Of a stretch of 64,000 bases of DNA, positions 7,992-17,616 are shown one piece after another. The position numbers and the translations under genes are program-made. Numbering within the stretch: position 1 is the stretch's first letter; each line of letters opens with the position of its first letter. The notes below the pieces were generated by a model. The model saw nothing but the letters and a program-made list of their open reading frames with translations, had not been told where the DNA came from and made no database searches. The stretch comes from Flammeovirga pacifica (GTDB taxonomy: Bacteria > Bacteroidota > Bacteroidia > Cytophagales > Flammeovirgaceae): positions 3,027,285 through 3,091,284 of the forward strand of contig NZ_JRYR02000001.1 of the NCBI RefSeq assembly GCF_000807855.2, given 5' to 3'.

Positions 7992-9192
7992 CAGTCATAT
8001 AATCGAATGCTGAATTAGCATTGTGATTTTCATAATCAAAAAAGGCACAATTTTCCCATGAAGACCCTTCTCCCCAAAGTGTCTTAATTGGAACAGCCAC
8101 CCATGATGGCTCCCAATAAACCACTCCAATAGCACCTGCATTCATCATTTTTTGAGTCAGATCATGTAAGAATTTATGTTGACCTTCTAAAGTAAAATCA
8201 TAACCTGTTAATGACGTTTGACCTCCAAATAAATTGTTATAATCATCTCCTGCTTCCGTGGTCCAAGGGTAAGCAGTTTCGACAATTAGAATATCCTTAT
8301 TGAATTTGTTCTTAATTGAAGCAATAGCTCCTTCAAGTCCATTAAAAGAAATACCATCGTGCCATAATGGATAGTAGGAAATACCTATGATATCACAATT
8401 AATAGCATCATCACCAGTTAATCCTTCATCAAACCACCACTCAACGTGACTAGGGTCTGCAATATGAATAATAGTTTTTGCTTTAATATCCGAAGTCTCA
8501 TTCACTGCATGAACAGCTTCTATTCCTCTATTCAATAATTGTTTTTGTTCCGTCCAATTTCCATCAAATACACTTACATTAGGAAAGTTTTCTGATTGCC
8601 CTGTACTTAAAATTCCTTGATTGATTTCATTCCCAATCTGTACCATCTCGGGCATTAACCCTTTACTTTTTAAATCGACTAAAGTATTGTAAGTATAATT
8701 GTAAATAGAATCTGACAGTACTTCTAAAGAGGTAATCTCTTTCCAAGCTTCAGGAACATCCTGTTTTTCGGGATCTGCCCATGTATCAGAATAATGAAAG
8801 TCCAGGATAACTTCCATGTTGTTGGCTTTAGCTTCTGTTATTGTTTTTTCTACATCTGACAAATTTGAATATATCTCTCCATCAGGATACAATGTGTTAT
8901 GCCATGAGGGGTTATGCCATAATCTTACTCTAACTAAGTTCGTTCCTTTTTCGGCAAATATTTCATATGGATTTTTGGATACTCCATCCAATTTAAAATC
9001 TCCTCCATGGGCTAATATTTGATTTACATAAGAAAGATCAGCTCCAAAATAAAAAGAATTTTCTGTTGGAGGAGTTACAGGATTATCCCCTTCTTCATCT
9101 GGAGTTTGAGGTCTAATTTTATCTTCGACTTTTAAACAGCTGATCATAAAAAACACAGCTGCAACCATTAAAATACTATTTTTTATATTCAT
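7978..9192 (-). CDS. GH53 arabinogalactan endo-beta-1,4-galactanase, lipoprotein
   Basis: A GH53 enzyme that cleaves internal beta-1,4-galactosyl links of pectic galactan and type I arabinogalactan. Family motifs are YFGADLSYVNQIL, the following TNLVRVRLWHNP, LDFHYSDTWADP, VQIGNEINQGIL (acid/base Glu189 from this start) and ILIVETAYPW (nucleophile Glu305). The start at 9192 gives MNIKNSILMVAAVFFMISC, a lipoprotein signal with the lipidated Cys at 19; an ATG six codons upstream (9210) is possible. A short Pro/Glu-rich linker follows the cysteine. Lipid anchoring beside SusCD suggests a cell-surface enzyme that makes oligosaccharides for import. It is preceded by an intercistronic hairpin and overlaps the next gene. 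Confidence 0.93.
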   Translation of the reverse strand: MNIKNSILMVAAVFFMISCLKVEDKIRPQTPDEEGDNPVTPPTENSFYFGADLSYVNQILAHGGDFKLDGVSKNPYEIFAEKGTNLVRVRLWHNPSWHNTLYPDGEIYSNLSDVEKTITEAKANNMEVILDFHYSDTWADPEKQDVPEAWKEITSLEVLSDSIYNYTYNTLVDLKSKGLMPEMVQIGNEINQGILSTGQSENFPNVSVFDGNWTEQKQLLNRGIEAVHAVNETSDIKAKTIIHIADPSHVEWWFDEGLTGDDAINCDIIGISYYPLWHDGISFNGLEGAIASIKNKFNKDILIVETAYPWTTEAGDDYNNLFGGQTSLTGYDFTLEGQHKFLHDLTQKMMNAGAIGVVYWEPSWVAVPIKTLWGEGSSWENCAFFDYENHNANSAFDYMTDEYE

Positions 9193-9249
9193 ATTTATGC
9201 ACATTTTCAATGGGTGATTCTAATAATGTAAATTTATACATTTAGCATC

Positions 9250-9277
9250 ACTAGGTCGTTACAAACAACGACCTAGT
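9250..9277 (-). other. Intercistronic hairpin between susE-like and GH53 genes
   Basis: A perfect 11-bp stem (9250-9260 against 9267-9276/7, core CTAGGTCGTT / AACGACCTAG) with a 6-nt loop, GC-richer than its surroundings. No U-run follows it on either strand, so it does not look like an ordinary terminator. It may protect or process mRNA between the binding-protein genes and the enzyme genes. Confidence 0.7.
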
Positions 9278-9290
9278 AAATTACCTATTC

Positions 9291-10367
9291 CTATTTGAGT
9301 TCAATTGACTGATTATAAAGGTCTACTGATACCTTAAATTCACCATCAGTACCCTCAAAACGAAGATTAGCATCTCCTTCTGTATCCCCAGAGAGGTCAC
9401 CTGTAATGGTTCCTTCTCGGAAGAAATTATAATTATATTGTTTAGAAGACCAATTCCATTCTTCGGTAAAGAAACGGAAGATATTTCCATTCCAGAAGTT
9501 TGATGTAATTTCATATTTACCTCCACCAAGCCATGTCACTTTATCAAAAGACCAACCATTTTGATCTCCAACAAGATATAACTCAGGAGCTACTGCTTTC
9601 TGCATAGTGATGGTTTTCGATCTTAGAGAAACTGACATAAAGTAAATGCCGGACTCCCCTGTAAAACGGAAGTTATCATCGGCATCGGTAGCTGCATCTA
9701 ATAATGGATCTACATCATTAAATGAACCATAACCCAATTGTTTACCTTCCCATGAAGCTTCCTCAAAAAATCGGAAATGACTACCATTATTAAAAGTCCC
9801 AATCACCTCATATTCTCCTATATCTAAAGTATGTAAAGCTAAAATATGATTCATGTTCCACCATTGATCATCCCCCATTATGTATAAAGGAGCTAATTTT
9901 AATGGTGCATAAATAGTGATTTTTGAAGTTATAGGTTCTGAATGAACTGCAGTAATATCTTCATGAAGATTGGCTTCTACTCTAAATGACACCTCTACTT
10001 CACTTCCTCCTTCAACACCTTTTTCCAATAGAAATTTATTTAAATCTCCTTTAGTAAAAGTAGTTTCCAAATTATAGGTATGATTCAAATTAATAGGATC
10101 AGAAAAATCATCAGCAGTAATATCTGCTTGTAATGTATAATTAGGAGCAGTTGCTACACCAAAATCTACAGGAGTCCAAAATAAGGAATCAAAATCTTCA
10201 TCTTTTGTTTCCTCTGTAAATATATATTGGGTATCTATTTGCTGTATTTGATTGGGTGTTACTACCGCATCTTTATCAATTACAGCTTGATCTAATTCTT
10301 TTGTTTGACAGGAACAAATAGCCATTATTCCTAAAACGAAAGTGTATATTCTTATCAAATGTTTCAT
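9291..10367 (-). CDS. SusE-like outer-membrane glycan-binding lipoprotein
   Basis: A 358-residue surface glycan-binding protein in the SusE/SusF position after SusD. The start at 10367 gives a lipoprotein signal ending AICSC (Cys20) and sits 10 bases after the susD stop; the longer reading frame starting at 10415 lacks a signal. Residues about 30-165 are the SusE-type Ig-like N-terminal region. They are followed by two copies of a roughly 85-residue starch-binding-like module, each opening with LYxxGDxxxW (LYIMGDDQWWNM, then LYLVGDQNGWSFDK) and containing FRFFxE. Tryptophans in these modules are the usual sugar-stacking residues. It should bind galactan at the cell surface and feed SusCD. Ligand specificity is inferred from the neighbouring GH53. 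Confidence 0.88.
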   Translation of the reverse strand: MKHLIRIYTFVLGIMAICSCQTKELDQAVIDKDAVVTPNQIQQIDTQYIFTEETKDEDFDSLFWTPVDFGVATAPNYTLQADITADDFSDPINLNHTYNLETTFTKGDLNKFLLEKGVEGGSEVEVSFRVEANLHEDITAVHSEPITSKITIYAPLKLAPLYIMGDDQWWNMNHILALHTLDIGEYEVIGTFNNGSHFRFFEEASWEGKQLGYGSFNDVDPLLDAATDADDNFRFTGESGIYFMSVSLRSKTITMQKAVAPELYLVGDQNGWSFDKVTWLGGGKYEITSNFWNGNIFRFFTEEWNWSSKQYNYNFFREGTITGDLSGDTEGDANLRFEGTDGEFKVSVDLYNQSIELK

Positions 10368-10377
10368 GAGTCTAGTA

Positions 10378-11916
10378 TTAATAGCCAGGATTTTGTTTAA
10401 GATTTGGATTAGCAATTAATTGCTGTGCTGGAACAGGGTAAATATTTCGATAAGCAGCTGTAGAGCGCCCCTCGAATGATTTTCCTTTCCATGGCCAATT
10501 GTAAGGACCGTCTGTAAACTGACCAAAACGAATTAGGTCTGATCTACGATGACCTTCCCAAAATAATTCTCTTGCTCTTTCATCAAGAATAAATGGTAAG
10601 TCTAATGCTCCTGAAGATACTGTTGAAACATTGGCTCTTCTTCTTAATTGATTAACCATATCCAATGCTTGGTTTAATGAACCACCTTGTCCTCCTCTTA
10701 AAACTGCTTCAGCATACATTAGATAAGCATCAGCTAACCGAAACATTGGAAAATCTGTGTCTACCTGTTCAGCATGATTAGAATCCGAAATATCTCCATT
10801 TAATTTTCTGTTTCTAAATTTTGTTACAGCATATCCATCTGTAAATAAATTGATATCATTAATTTCTAAATTTTGACCATCTGTCCAAAATAAAGCTCTC
10901 ACATCATTATCAAGATCAAACTTTTGAACCAAGGCTTTTGTAGTTCTTAGCCCTGCCCAAGCATTTTGAACTCCGAACATACCTTGTGCATCCATTGAAC
11001 CTCCAATTTGAGACAATACCAAATACATTGTTCCACCAAAAGATTGTGTTTTAATACCATCGTAAATCATAGGAAAAATTATTTCTGGACTTGTATGGTT
11101 ATCTGCCACAAAATTATTCATGTACTGATTTGGAATGTAATAACCATCATTGAAGACTTCCTGAAGTTCATTCAAACATTCTGTATATTTAGGTTCTCCA
11201 ATATATACTTCAGCATTTAGGTAAATTTTAGCTAATAGCATAGCTGCGACTGCTTTATCTGCTCTTCCATATTCAAAGCGAGGTTCTCCCAAAAGACCTT
11301 TCACTTCTTGTAACTCAGACTCTATGTAACTAAACAAATCTTCTCTAGATATACGTTCTGGAAAAAATGCTCCAGGTAGGTTAGCTTCGGTGACAAATGG
11401 CATTGGACCAAATAAGTCCATGCCATGAGAATAAGCTAAAGCTCTAATTAACCTAGCTTCTGCTTCGAAACGTTTTACCTCTGGTTCATCACTTTTCTGA
11501 GTTGCTCTAATATATTCGTTTGCAATAGCAACAGTGTACATAATTCTAGAATGCATTGCTCCTAAAAATACATCTGTAGCCGACCAAGTATGCCAACAAA
11601 AGTCTTTTATGGTTTGATCATTCCAAGAAATCACCGCTTCATCAGTAGATAACTCTTGTAAGTTCCAATACAAACGGAGGTAATTATAAAAACCTTCATC
11701 TCCTTCAATATCAGGCATACCTCCTGGGCCTTGTTGTCCCGTAATCGCTATTGAAGCATAAATTTTTGCTAACCCCTCTTTATAATCTTTTACTGAATTA
11801 TACACGTTATCACCATGACTTACATTGGGATCTATTGGAGATACATTTAAGTCATTTACACAAGAGGATAGGTAAAAAACACCTATTACTAAAATAAGTT
11901 TATATATCGATTTCAT
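10378..11916 (-). CDS. SusD/RagB family outer-membrane nutrient-binding lipoprotein
   Basis: A 512-residue SusD homologue, the lid that sits on the SusC channel and captures glycan. It has a lipoprotein signal with lipobox LSSC (Cys19), TPR-like helices including RLIRALAYSHGMDLFGPMPF, the mid-protein segment RADKAVAAMLLAKIYLNAEV, and the C-terminal signature DERARELFWEGHRRSDLIRF ending in IYPVPAQQLIANPNLKQNPGY. Length and motif order are normal for the family. It starts 11 bases after susC and ends 10 bases before the susE-like gene, so the three are one transcription unit. Galactan specificity is inferred from the locus. Confidence 0.95.
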   Translation of the reverse strand: MKSIYKLILVIGVFYLSSCVNDLNVSPIDPNVSHGDNVYNSVKDYKEGLAKIYASIAITGQQGPGGMPDIEGDEGFYNYLRLYWNLQELSTDEAVISWNDQTIKDFCWHTWSATDVFLGAMHSRIMYTVAIANEYIRATQKSDEPEVKRFEAEARLIRALAYSHGMDLFGPMPFVTEANLPGAFFPERISREDLFSYIESELQEVKGLLGEPRFEYGRADKAVAAMLLAKIYLNAEVYIGEPKYTECLNELQEVFNDGYYIPNQYMNNFVADNHTSPEIIFPMIYDGIKTQSFGGTMYLVLSQIGGSMDAQGMFGVQNAWAGLRTTKALVQKFDLDNDVRALFWTDGQNLEINDINLFTDGYAVTKFRNRKLNGDISDSNHAEQVDTDFPMFRLADAYLMYAEAVLRGGQGGSLNQALDMVNQLRRRANVSTVSSGALDLPFILDERARELFWEGHRRSDLIRFGQFTDGPYNWPWKGKSFEGRSTAAYRNIYPVPAQQLIANPNLKQNPGY

Positions 11917-11927
11917 ACCTTTTACAT

Positions 11928-14900
11928 TTAGAAGTTTAAGTTTAAGCCAAACTGATAAATTCTAGGAATTGGATACACACTTCCATCTATACCGTTACCT
12001 ACTTCTGGATCTACTCCTTCATAATTTGTAATCACAAAAGCATTATTAACTGTAAGACTAGCTCTTCCACTTAACTTGTTACTGAATAGTTTATCAAAAG
12101 TATATCCCATACTTATGTTATCCATTCTAAAGAATGAAGCATCTTGAACATAAATATCTGACCAATATTGAGGATTTATAAATCCAATATCCAATGCTTC
12201 TGGTCTAATGTTGGAGAAGTAGCCATTGGCTGTTTGATAATATAGACTACTTAATGAGTTAGAGGCTAACCCATTGTTATATACGTAATTCCCTAAGCTT
12301 AATCGTCCAGACATTGAGAAATCAAATTTCTTATAATTTAATCGAGTATTGATTCCGATTAATACATCTGGATTAGGGTTACCAAATCTGTATTTATTAA
12401 ACTCATTACTAATCACTTCTCCATTTTCACCAGATTTATTTACATATAGACCTTCTATAGGTTGACCATTTGAATCATAAATTTGCTGATATACAAAGAA
12501 GGAATTAGGAGCATGTCCAACAGAATGAATCTGAATCAAATTACCTTGTCCACCTATTGCCCCTGTCGGAACTCCTAAAGAGTTTGGATCATTTACTTTA
12601 TTCAGCTTTGTAATTTCTCTTTGATTATAAGTGATGTTACCACCTACAGACCAAGTAAAATCTTTTTTAGAAATTACTCTTCCCGTTAACGAGAATTCAA
12701 TACCCCTAATCTCCATTGAACCAACATTAGTCACCAAATAATTAGAGAAATTAGAACCGTCCGCAATAGGAATTCTGTTTAATAAGTCGTTGGTTGTTCT
12801 AGAATATCCTTCCAATGAACCACTCAACTTATCATCCCAAAAACCAAAATCTAAGCCTATATTATAAGTAGTAGTTTCTTCCCATTTCAGGTTAGAATCA
12901 TAAGCAGAAGGACGTAACGTATGATAGTAATTATCTCCAAATTGATAATATGCACCTTCAATACTTCTTCTGTAATTAGGAATTGCAGGATAATATGGAT
13001 CTCCAACATTTAAACCTTGCTGACCAGTAATACCATACCCTAATCTAAGTTTTAAGTTACTTAATTGATCAGCGTTCGCTAAGAAACTTTCATTATGTAG
13101 GTTCCAAGCAAAAGCTAAAGATGGAAAAAGTCCCCATTGATTCCCTTTGGCAAATCGTGAAGACCCATCATTTCTTAACGTAGCAGTTAATACGTAACGT
13201 TTATCAAATGAATAAATCATACGACCATAAAATGAGATCAAGAAATTTTCATTAGCCCAATCATTATCATTGTACACTAAATTTTCATTATAGTTTCTAC
13301 TATAATTATTTCCAACTCTAAGCCATCTTTGCCATGAGTAACCTCCAATTAGATCGATGCTATGTTTACCCAATGATTTTTTATAGTTCAAGAAAAATTC
13401 AAGAAGAGTAGATTCAGTATCTGTTGTATAATTTGATCGTGTACCTCCCTCATCTCCAGCTACATTATTACCCATAGTCCAAGATGCACCTGGAAGTACA
13501 TTATTATGTCCAACAGTATTTGTTCTATCTATACCTAAATTTAGATTAGCGTGTAAATCTTCTAAAAAATGAAACTTATAATCTATTTGAGCGTTACCTA
13601 CAAATCTATTTACTTTCGCTCTATTATCAGTTAAATCTAACATTGCCACAGGGTTTGAGACAAATGTATTAGGAGCTCCATTAGGATCTATACTACCATC
13701 TTCTAATACATCCTGTGTGTAAGCAAAGTATCCTCTATATTTATCGCTATTTGCATAAACAGGCTGAGTAGGATCAAATCTTATCGCATTATCAATGGCT
13801 GCAGTTTCTCCAAAGTTAGTATTCGCTGTAGTTCCTTTAGCATTAATATTTACAGATAAATGATCTTTCAAGAAAGTTGGATTCAAATTTAAAGATAATG
13901 TATGTCTATTGGAATTAGTCGTTTTCAGAATACCATTCTCATCGTTAAATCCATAAGAAACTCTGTAGGGTACATTCTTTAATTTTCCTGAGACGCTTAA
14001 GTTGGTAGTATATGATACTGCATTATTAAAGATTTCATCCTGCCAATTGGTATTCTCAGCACCTAATTTTCTGATGGCACGCTCATCTATACCACTAAAA
14101 CCATTACTATGTAAATCTGTGATCAAATTTCTGTATTCATCTCCAGATAGAGTGTTGACAAATTTGGTAGGTGTACTTAAAGAGACAATGTTATCAAAAT
14201 TGACTTTCATTTGACTTGAATTCGCCTTTTTAGTGGTAATTAAGATAACACCATTTGATGCTCTAGAACCATAAATAGCAGTTGCAGAGGCATCTTTTAA
14301 TACAGAAAACGATTCAATGTCGTTCGGGTTTAAAGTACTTAATGGATTGGATAAACCAGCAACAGCTCCATCATCCACAGGGAAGCCATCAATAACGATT
14401 AATGGATCATTGGTCGCTCCACCTAAAGACGATCCTCCACGAATACGAATTGTTGATCCCGAGCCTGGTGCACCACCATTTCTAGTGATATTTACCCCTG
14501 CAATTTTACCTATTAGTAAATCTTGAGGATTTGTGGTTACCCCTTGTATAAACTCTTTTTCTCCTAGAGTAGATACAGATCCAGTTACATCTGATTTTTC
14601 AACTTCGCCGTAGCCAATAACCACTACTTCTTCCAAGGCCTTAAGATCTTCTTCCAATTGTACATTAAATTTTTTAGAAGTACCCACTTTTAGCTCTTGA
14701 GTAACATACCCTAAATAGGATATAATAATGGTCGATTCACTATTAGTTACTTGAAGTTGGAAATTTCCTTCGAAATTGGTGATTGTTCCGTTTGTTGTTC
14801 CCTTCTCTAAAATAGAAACTCCTGGAATTCCCATTTGCGTTTTATCTGTGATCGTGCCAGAGATAATAGATTGTGCATTGATTGAAAATTGTATTATAAA

Positions 14901-14933
14901 TACACAACCAAGAAATAATAATAATCTTTTCAT
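11928..14933 (-). CDS. SusC/RagA family TonB-linked outer-membrane transporter
   Basis: A 1001-residue TonB-dependent transporter that imports oligosaccharides captured by SusD. From the start at 14933 it has a signal peptide (MKRLLLFLG to NAQ) and then a carboxypeptidase-regulatory-like domain (SGTITDKTQMGIPGVSILE, followed by TNFEGNFQL). The TonB-box/signature region is EEVVVIGYG, followed by SDVTGSVS. Next come a plug domain (RIRGGSSLGG, KDASATAIYGSRASNGV) and a 22-strand-type barrel ending in FQFGLNLNF-like aromatic residues (IYQFGLNLNF). A start seven codons upstream (14954) is possible but weakens the signal. It is the first gene of the import and enzyme operon. A -7 box without a good -33 element lies 35 bases upstream, as expected for an activator-dependent promoter. 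Confidence 0.96.
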   Translation of the reverse strand: MKRLLLFLGCVFIIQFSINAQSIISGTITDKTQMGIPGVSILEKGTTNGTITNFEGNFQLQVTNSESTIIISYLGYVTQELKVGTSKKFNVQLEEDLKALEEVVVIGYGEVEKSDVTGSVSTLGEKEFIQGVTTNPQDLLIGKIAGVNITRNGGAPGSGSTIRIRGGSSLGGATNDPLIVIDGFPVDDGAVAGLSNPLSTLNPNDIESFSVLKDASATAIYGSRASNGVILITTKKANSSQMKVNFDNIVSLSTPTKFVNTLSGDEYRNLITDLHSNGFSGIDERAIRKLGAENTNWQDEIFNNAVSYTTNLSVSGKLKNVPYRVSYGFNDENGILKTTNSNRHTLSLNLNPTFLKDHLSVNINAKGTTANTNFGETAAIDNAIRFDPTQPVYANSDKYRGYFAYTQDVLEDGSIDPNGAPNTFVSNPVAMLDLTDNRAKVNRFVGNAQIDYKFHFLEDLHANLNLGIDRTNTVGHNNVLPGASWTMGNNVAGDEGGTRSNYTTDTESTLLEFFLNYKKSLGKHSIDLIGGYSWQRWLRVGNNYSRNYNENLVYNDNDWANENFLISFYGRMIYSFDKRYVLTATLRNDGSSRFAKGNQWGLFPSLAFAWNLHNESFLANADQLSNLKLRLGYGITGQQGLNVGDPYYPAIPNYRRSIEGAYYQFGDNYYHTLRPSAYDSNLKWEETTTYNIGLDFGFWDDKLSGSLEGYSRTTNDLLNRIPIADGSNFSNYLVTNVGSMEIRGIEFSLTGRVISKKDFTWSVGGNITYNQREITKLNKVNDPNSLGVPTGAIGGQGNLIQIHSVGHAPNSFFVYQQIYDSNGQPIEGLYVNKSGENGEVISNEFNKYRFGNPNPDVLIGINTRLNYKKFDFSMSGRLSLGNYVYNNGLASNSLSSLYYQTANGYFSNIRPEALDIGFINPQYWSDIYVQDASFFRMDNISMGYTFDKLFSNKLSGRASLTVNNAFVITNYEGVDPEVGNGIDGSVYPIPRIYQFGLNLNF

Positions 14934-14967
14934 TTCATTGAATTCTCGTTGCAATAATATTATGCAA

Positions 14968-14975
14968 CAAACTTA
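14968..14975 (-). promoter_or_regulatory. Candidate susC promoter -7 box
   Basis: On the minus strand TAAGTTTG matches the Bacteroidota TAnnTTTG box 35 bases before the susC start. No TTTG is found 19-21 bases upstream, so activation by the neighbouring hybrid regulator is plausible. This is a motif match only. Confidence 0.5.
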
Positions 14976-15077
14976 GGTTTAACAGTCATTTTTACACTTT
15001 CACTTTTGATGCAGAAAGTTGTAATTTTCGGACAATAGTCTCTTTAATGTTATAAAAAAGCGGTTTTTAGTTTAGTA

Positions 15078-15120
15078 AAGTATCATCAATACAACTTTAT
15101 TCTCTGTATTGATGATACTT
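15078..15120. terminator. Hairpin between GH2 and susC
   Basis: A perfect 16-bp inverted repeat (15078-15093 against 15105-15120, AAGTATCATCAATACA) with an 11-nt loop lies 8 bases after the GH2 stop. The U-run on the minus strand is weak, but position and strength suggest that it ends the regulator-GH2 transcript before the susC promoter. Confidence 0.7.
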
Positions 15121-15127
15121 GTTTTTA

Positions 15128-17584
15128 TTATTTATCAGTTAAGCTATTGTCTTTTTTTTGTATTGATTGAATCTTAATTGAACCTGATTTAACGCCCTTA
15201 CCTTTAACTACTAATTCTGAAGTACCTTTTGATTTAGAGGATTGGACAATAGCCACCAATTTTCCATTAAAAGTTTTCATTGTTGGCTTATGAAACAGTT
15301 GTAATGAAGTTGCGTCACCATTACAGACTGCTTTAAATGTTGAATTCCCTTTTACTTCAAAATCCAATTGAATGTTTGCTGTTGGACAAGGATTGTCATT
15401 TTTATCAACTACTGTTACAGTTACAAAACTTAAATCTTCTCCATCTGCTTTGATAGTAGATCGATCTGCTTCTAATCGTAAATGATGAGGTTTCCCTGCA
15501 GTTTTTATCTCTTCTGTTACTACTATTTCATCATTGTCGTTGTAAGCTACTACTTTTACTACACCTGCTTCATATTTTGTATCCATCCATCTTAATCGAT
15601 AGCGGTCTAAACGTTTGGTTTTATCTTTAATTCGAACACCTTGACTTACTCCATTAATAAATAATTCTGCTTTATTATAATTGGTATAAACATAGATTGG
15701 AGTAACTTTTCCTTCTCTTCCCTCCCAATTCCAATGAGGCAAAATGTGTAGCGTTTCCTCTTGTGTATTCCAACGACTTTTATAAAGATAGAATCTATCT
15801 TTTGGAATGCCTGCTAGATCACAAATACCGAAATATGAACTTCTAGAAGGCCACTCTTCATTATAAGGAGACGGTTCCCCTAAATAATCAAAACCTGTCC
15901 ATACAAATTCACCTAAAACCCAATCAAAATCATCTTGTAAAATGAAATCATCTTCAGGTAAATTAGACCAAGGACAAGCCTCCATATCATATGATGAACT
16001 TTGAAAGTCGTCGTGTTTTTTGACTTTGTATTCTTTTACAGGAAAATGATAAACACCTCTAGAACTCACTGTAGAAGCTGTTTCTGAACCTAATACAAAT
16101 CCTTGAGGGAATTTTTCATGTGCTTCTTCATATAATTGCGTTCTATAATTTAAACCCGGAACATCCATTATGGCACCAAACCCATTAGCCATAACTGCTT
16201 CTACTTGATCCATCCCTACAGTGACCGGTCTTGTTGGATCTTCTTTATGAAAAATATCTTGTAACCATTTGGCACGTTTCACCCCCTCATTACCCCATTG
16301 GTCAGGCACTTCATTTCCTGAGCTCCACATAATAATTGAAGGGTGGTTTTTTGTTGCTCTTACTAAGTGTTGAACATCAATTTCTGCCCATTCATCAAAA
16401 AAGCGATGATATCCATTGTCTACTTTCGCTTTTTTCCATTCATCAAAACTTTCAGCAACTACCATTAATCCTAATTCGTCGCAAAGTTCCAATTGTTCAA
16501 TAGAAGGCATATTATGAGCAGTACGAATAGCATCTGCTCCCATCTCCTTCATCATCACTAATTGTCTTTTTAAAGCTGAACGATTAATTGCAGTCCCCAA
16601 AGGACCTAAATCATGATGAAGACAAACACCTTTAATTTTTCTTCTTACTCCATTCAATTCAAACCCTTTGTCGGAGGTAAAAGATATAGATCGAAAACCA
16701 AATTTTTCAATAATTTCATCCGTTTGATGCCCTTTTACAAAAGTAGTGGTCACCATTTGATATAAATTTGGGTGCTCAGGACTCCACAATTCTGGTCGTT
16801 CTACTGCCAAGGTATTTTCGTACTCCCCGTCAAAAGATTCTTTTGATATAGAAGATATAATAATCTTTCCATTTAGTGTCTTAATAGTTGTTTTTACTTC
16901 ATCTACTTGACCAATAGTTTTTGTTTTTACGACTACTTTTGCTTTTACAGGAGAAACAATTGGAGTGGTAATCGTATTTCCCCATCGTTTTATTGAATTT
17001 TGTTGCTTAGTAATGAGTTTTACTTTCCTATAAATTCCCGCTCCAGGATACCATCTAGATGATTTTGGTTCATTATGTAAACGTACTGCAAGAGTGTTTT
17101 GACTTCCTTCTTTCAAATACTGAGTGATATCGAAATAAAAGTAACCATATCCATAAGGATGTTCTCCAATATAATGACCGTTGACATACACCTTAGCTTC
17201 AGACATTGCTCCATCAAAATGAATCAATACTTTTTCTTGATTAAGCCTCTTGGGTGTATCAAATTTTAAACGATACCAAGCGGTTCCCATATAAGGTAAT
17301 GCTCCGGTTCTTCCCGATTTTTCAGTAGGCATTTTTTCACCATCCTGAAGGATAGCTACACGTTGAGCATCGTGTTTTTTATCAAATGGTCCTTTGATGG
17401 CCCAATCATGAGGAACTTTTACTTTCTCCCATTCCGAATCATTGAAGTCTACATTTTTAGCTGTTTCAAAATCTCCCTTACTGAATCGCCAATTTTCTTT
17501 TAATAATGTTTCTGTCATTTGTCCATAACTGATATTTACTACCAAAAAGACAAGGATAAAAGTAATTCTTTTCATCATTTCCAT
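15128..17584 (-). CDS. GH2 family beta-galactosidase
   Basis: An 818-residue GH2 glycosidase with a signal peptide (MKRITFILVFLVVNISYGQ after two or three extra residues). Domain order is a jelly-roll sugar-binding domain (about 25-190, with PHDWAIKGPFD, ENWRF and WYRLKF), an Ig-like domain, and a TIM barrel (about 305-600) with VCLHHDLGPLG and RTAHNMPS. Catalytic residues are acid/base Glu425 in WSSGNEV and nucleophile Glu501 in LGSETAST, numbered from this start. C-terminal beta domains include a DUF4982-like region. In galactan loci the GH2 enzyme removes terminal beta-galactose from imported oligosaccharides in the periplasm. The longer frame to 17647 has no signal peptide; starts at 17578 or 17575 are equally possible. 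It follows the regulator gene. Confidence 0.92.
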   Translation of the reverse strand: MEMMKRITFILVFLVVNISYGQMTETLLKENWRFSKGDFETAKNVDFNDSEWEKVKVPHDWAIKGPFDKKHDAQRVAILQDGEKMPTEKSGRTGALPYMGTAWYRLKFDTPKRLNQEKVLIHFDGAMSEAKVYVNGHYIGEHPYGYGYFYFDITQYLKEGSQNTLAVRLHNEPKSSRWYPGAGIYRKVKLITKQQNSIKRWGNTITTPIVSPVKAKVVVKTKTIGQVDEVKTTIKTLNGKIIISSISKESFDGEYENTLAVERPELWSPEHPNLYQMVTTTFVKGHQTDEIIEKFGFRSISFTSDKGFELNGVRRKIKGVCLHHDLGPLGTAINRSALKRQLVMMKEMGADAIRTAHNMPSIEQLELCDELGLMVVAESFDEWKKAKVDNGYHRFFDEWAEIDVQHLVRATKNHPSIIMWSSGNEVPDQWGNEGVKRAKWLQDIFHKEDPTRPVTVGMDQVEAVMANGFGAIMDVPGLNYRTQLYEEAHEKFPQGFVLGSETASTVSSRGVYHFPVKEYKVKKHDDFQSSSYDMEACPWSNLPEDDFILQDDFDWVLGEFVWTGFDYLGEPSPYNEEWPSRSSYFGICDLAGIPKDRFYLYKSRWNTQEETLHILPHWNWEGREGKVTPIYVYTNYNKAELFINGVSQGVRIKDKTKRLDRYRLRWMDTKYEAGVVKVVAYNDNDEIVVTEEIKTAGKPHHLRLEADRSTIKADGEDLSFVTVTVVDKNDNPCPTANIQLDFEVKGNSTFKAVCNGDATSLQLFHKPTMKTFNGKLVAIVQSSKSKGTSELVVKGKGVKSGSIKIQSIQKKDNSLTDK

Positions 17585-17592
17585 ATGTTTTT

Positions 17593-17615
17593 TTTGATAA
17601 TCAAATTTGATCAAA
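17593..17615. promoter_or_regulatory. Tandem palindromes upstream of GH2
   Basis: Two abutting dyads, TTTGATAATCAAA (17593-17605) and TTTGATCAAA (17606-17615), lie 9-31 bases before the GH2 start. They look like paired operator half-sites or a small RNA structure controlling GH2. No binding protein can be assigned from sequence. Confidence 0.5.
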
Positions 17616-17616
17616 T

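Noticed and set aside
7752-9022. Small plus-strand frames within the GH53 and clan-A glycosidase genes
   Set aside because: They lie entirely inside well-supported minus-strand genes and read as low-complexity Phe/Ile/Ser sequence.
10367-10415. Longer start of the susE-like gene
   Set aside because: The added 16 residues lie in the susD 3' end and would hide the lipoprotein signal, which is clear from the ATG at 10367.
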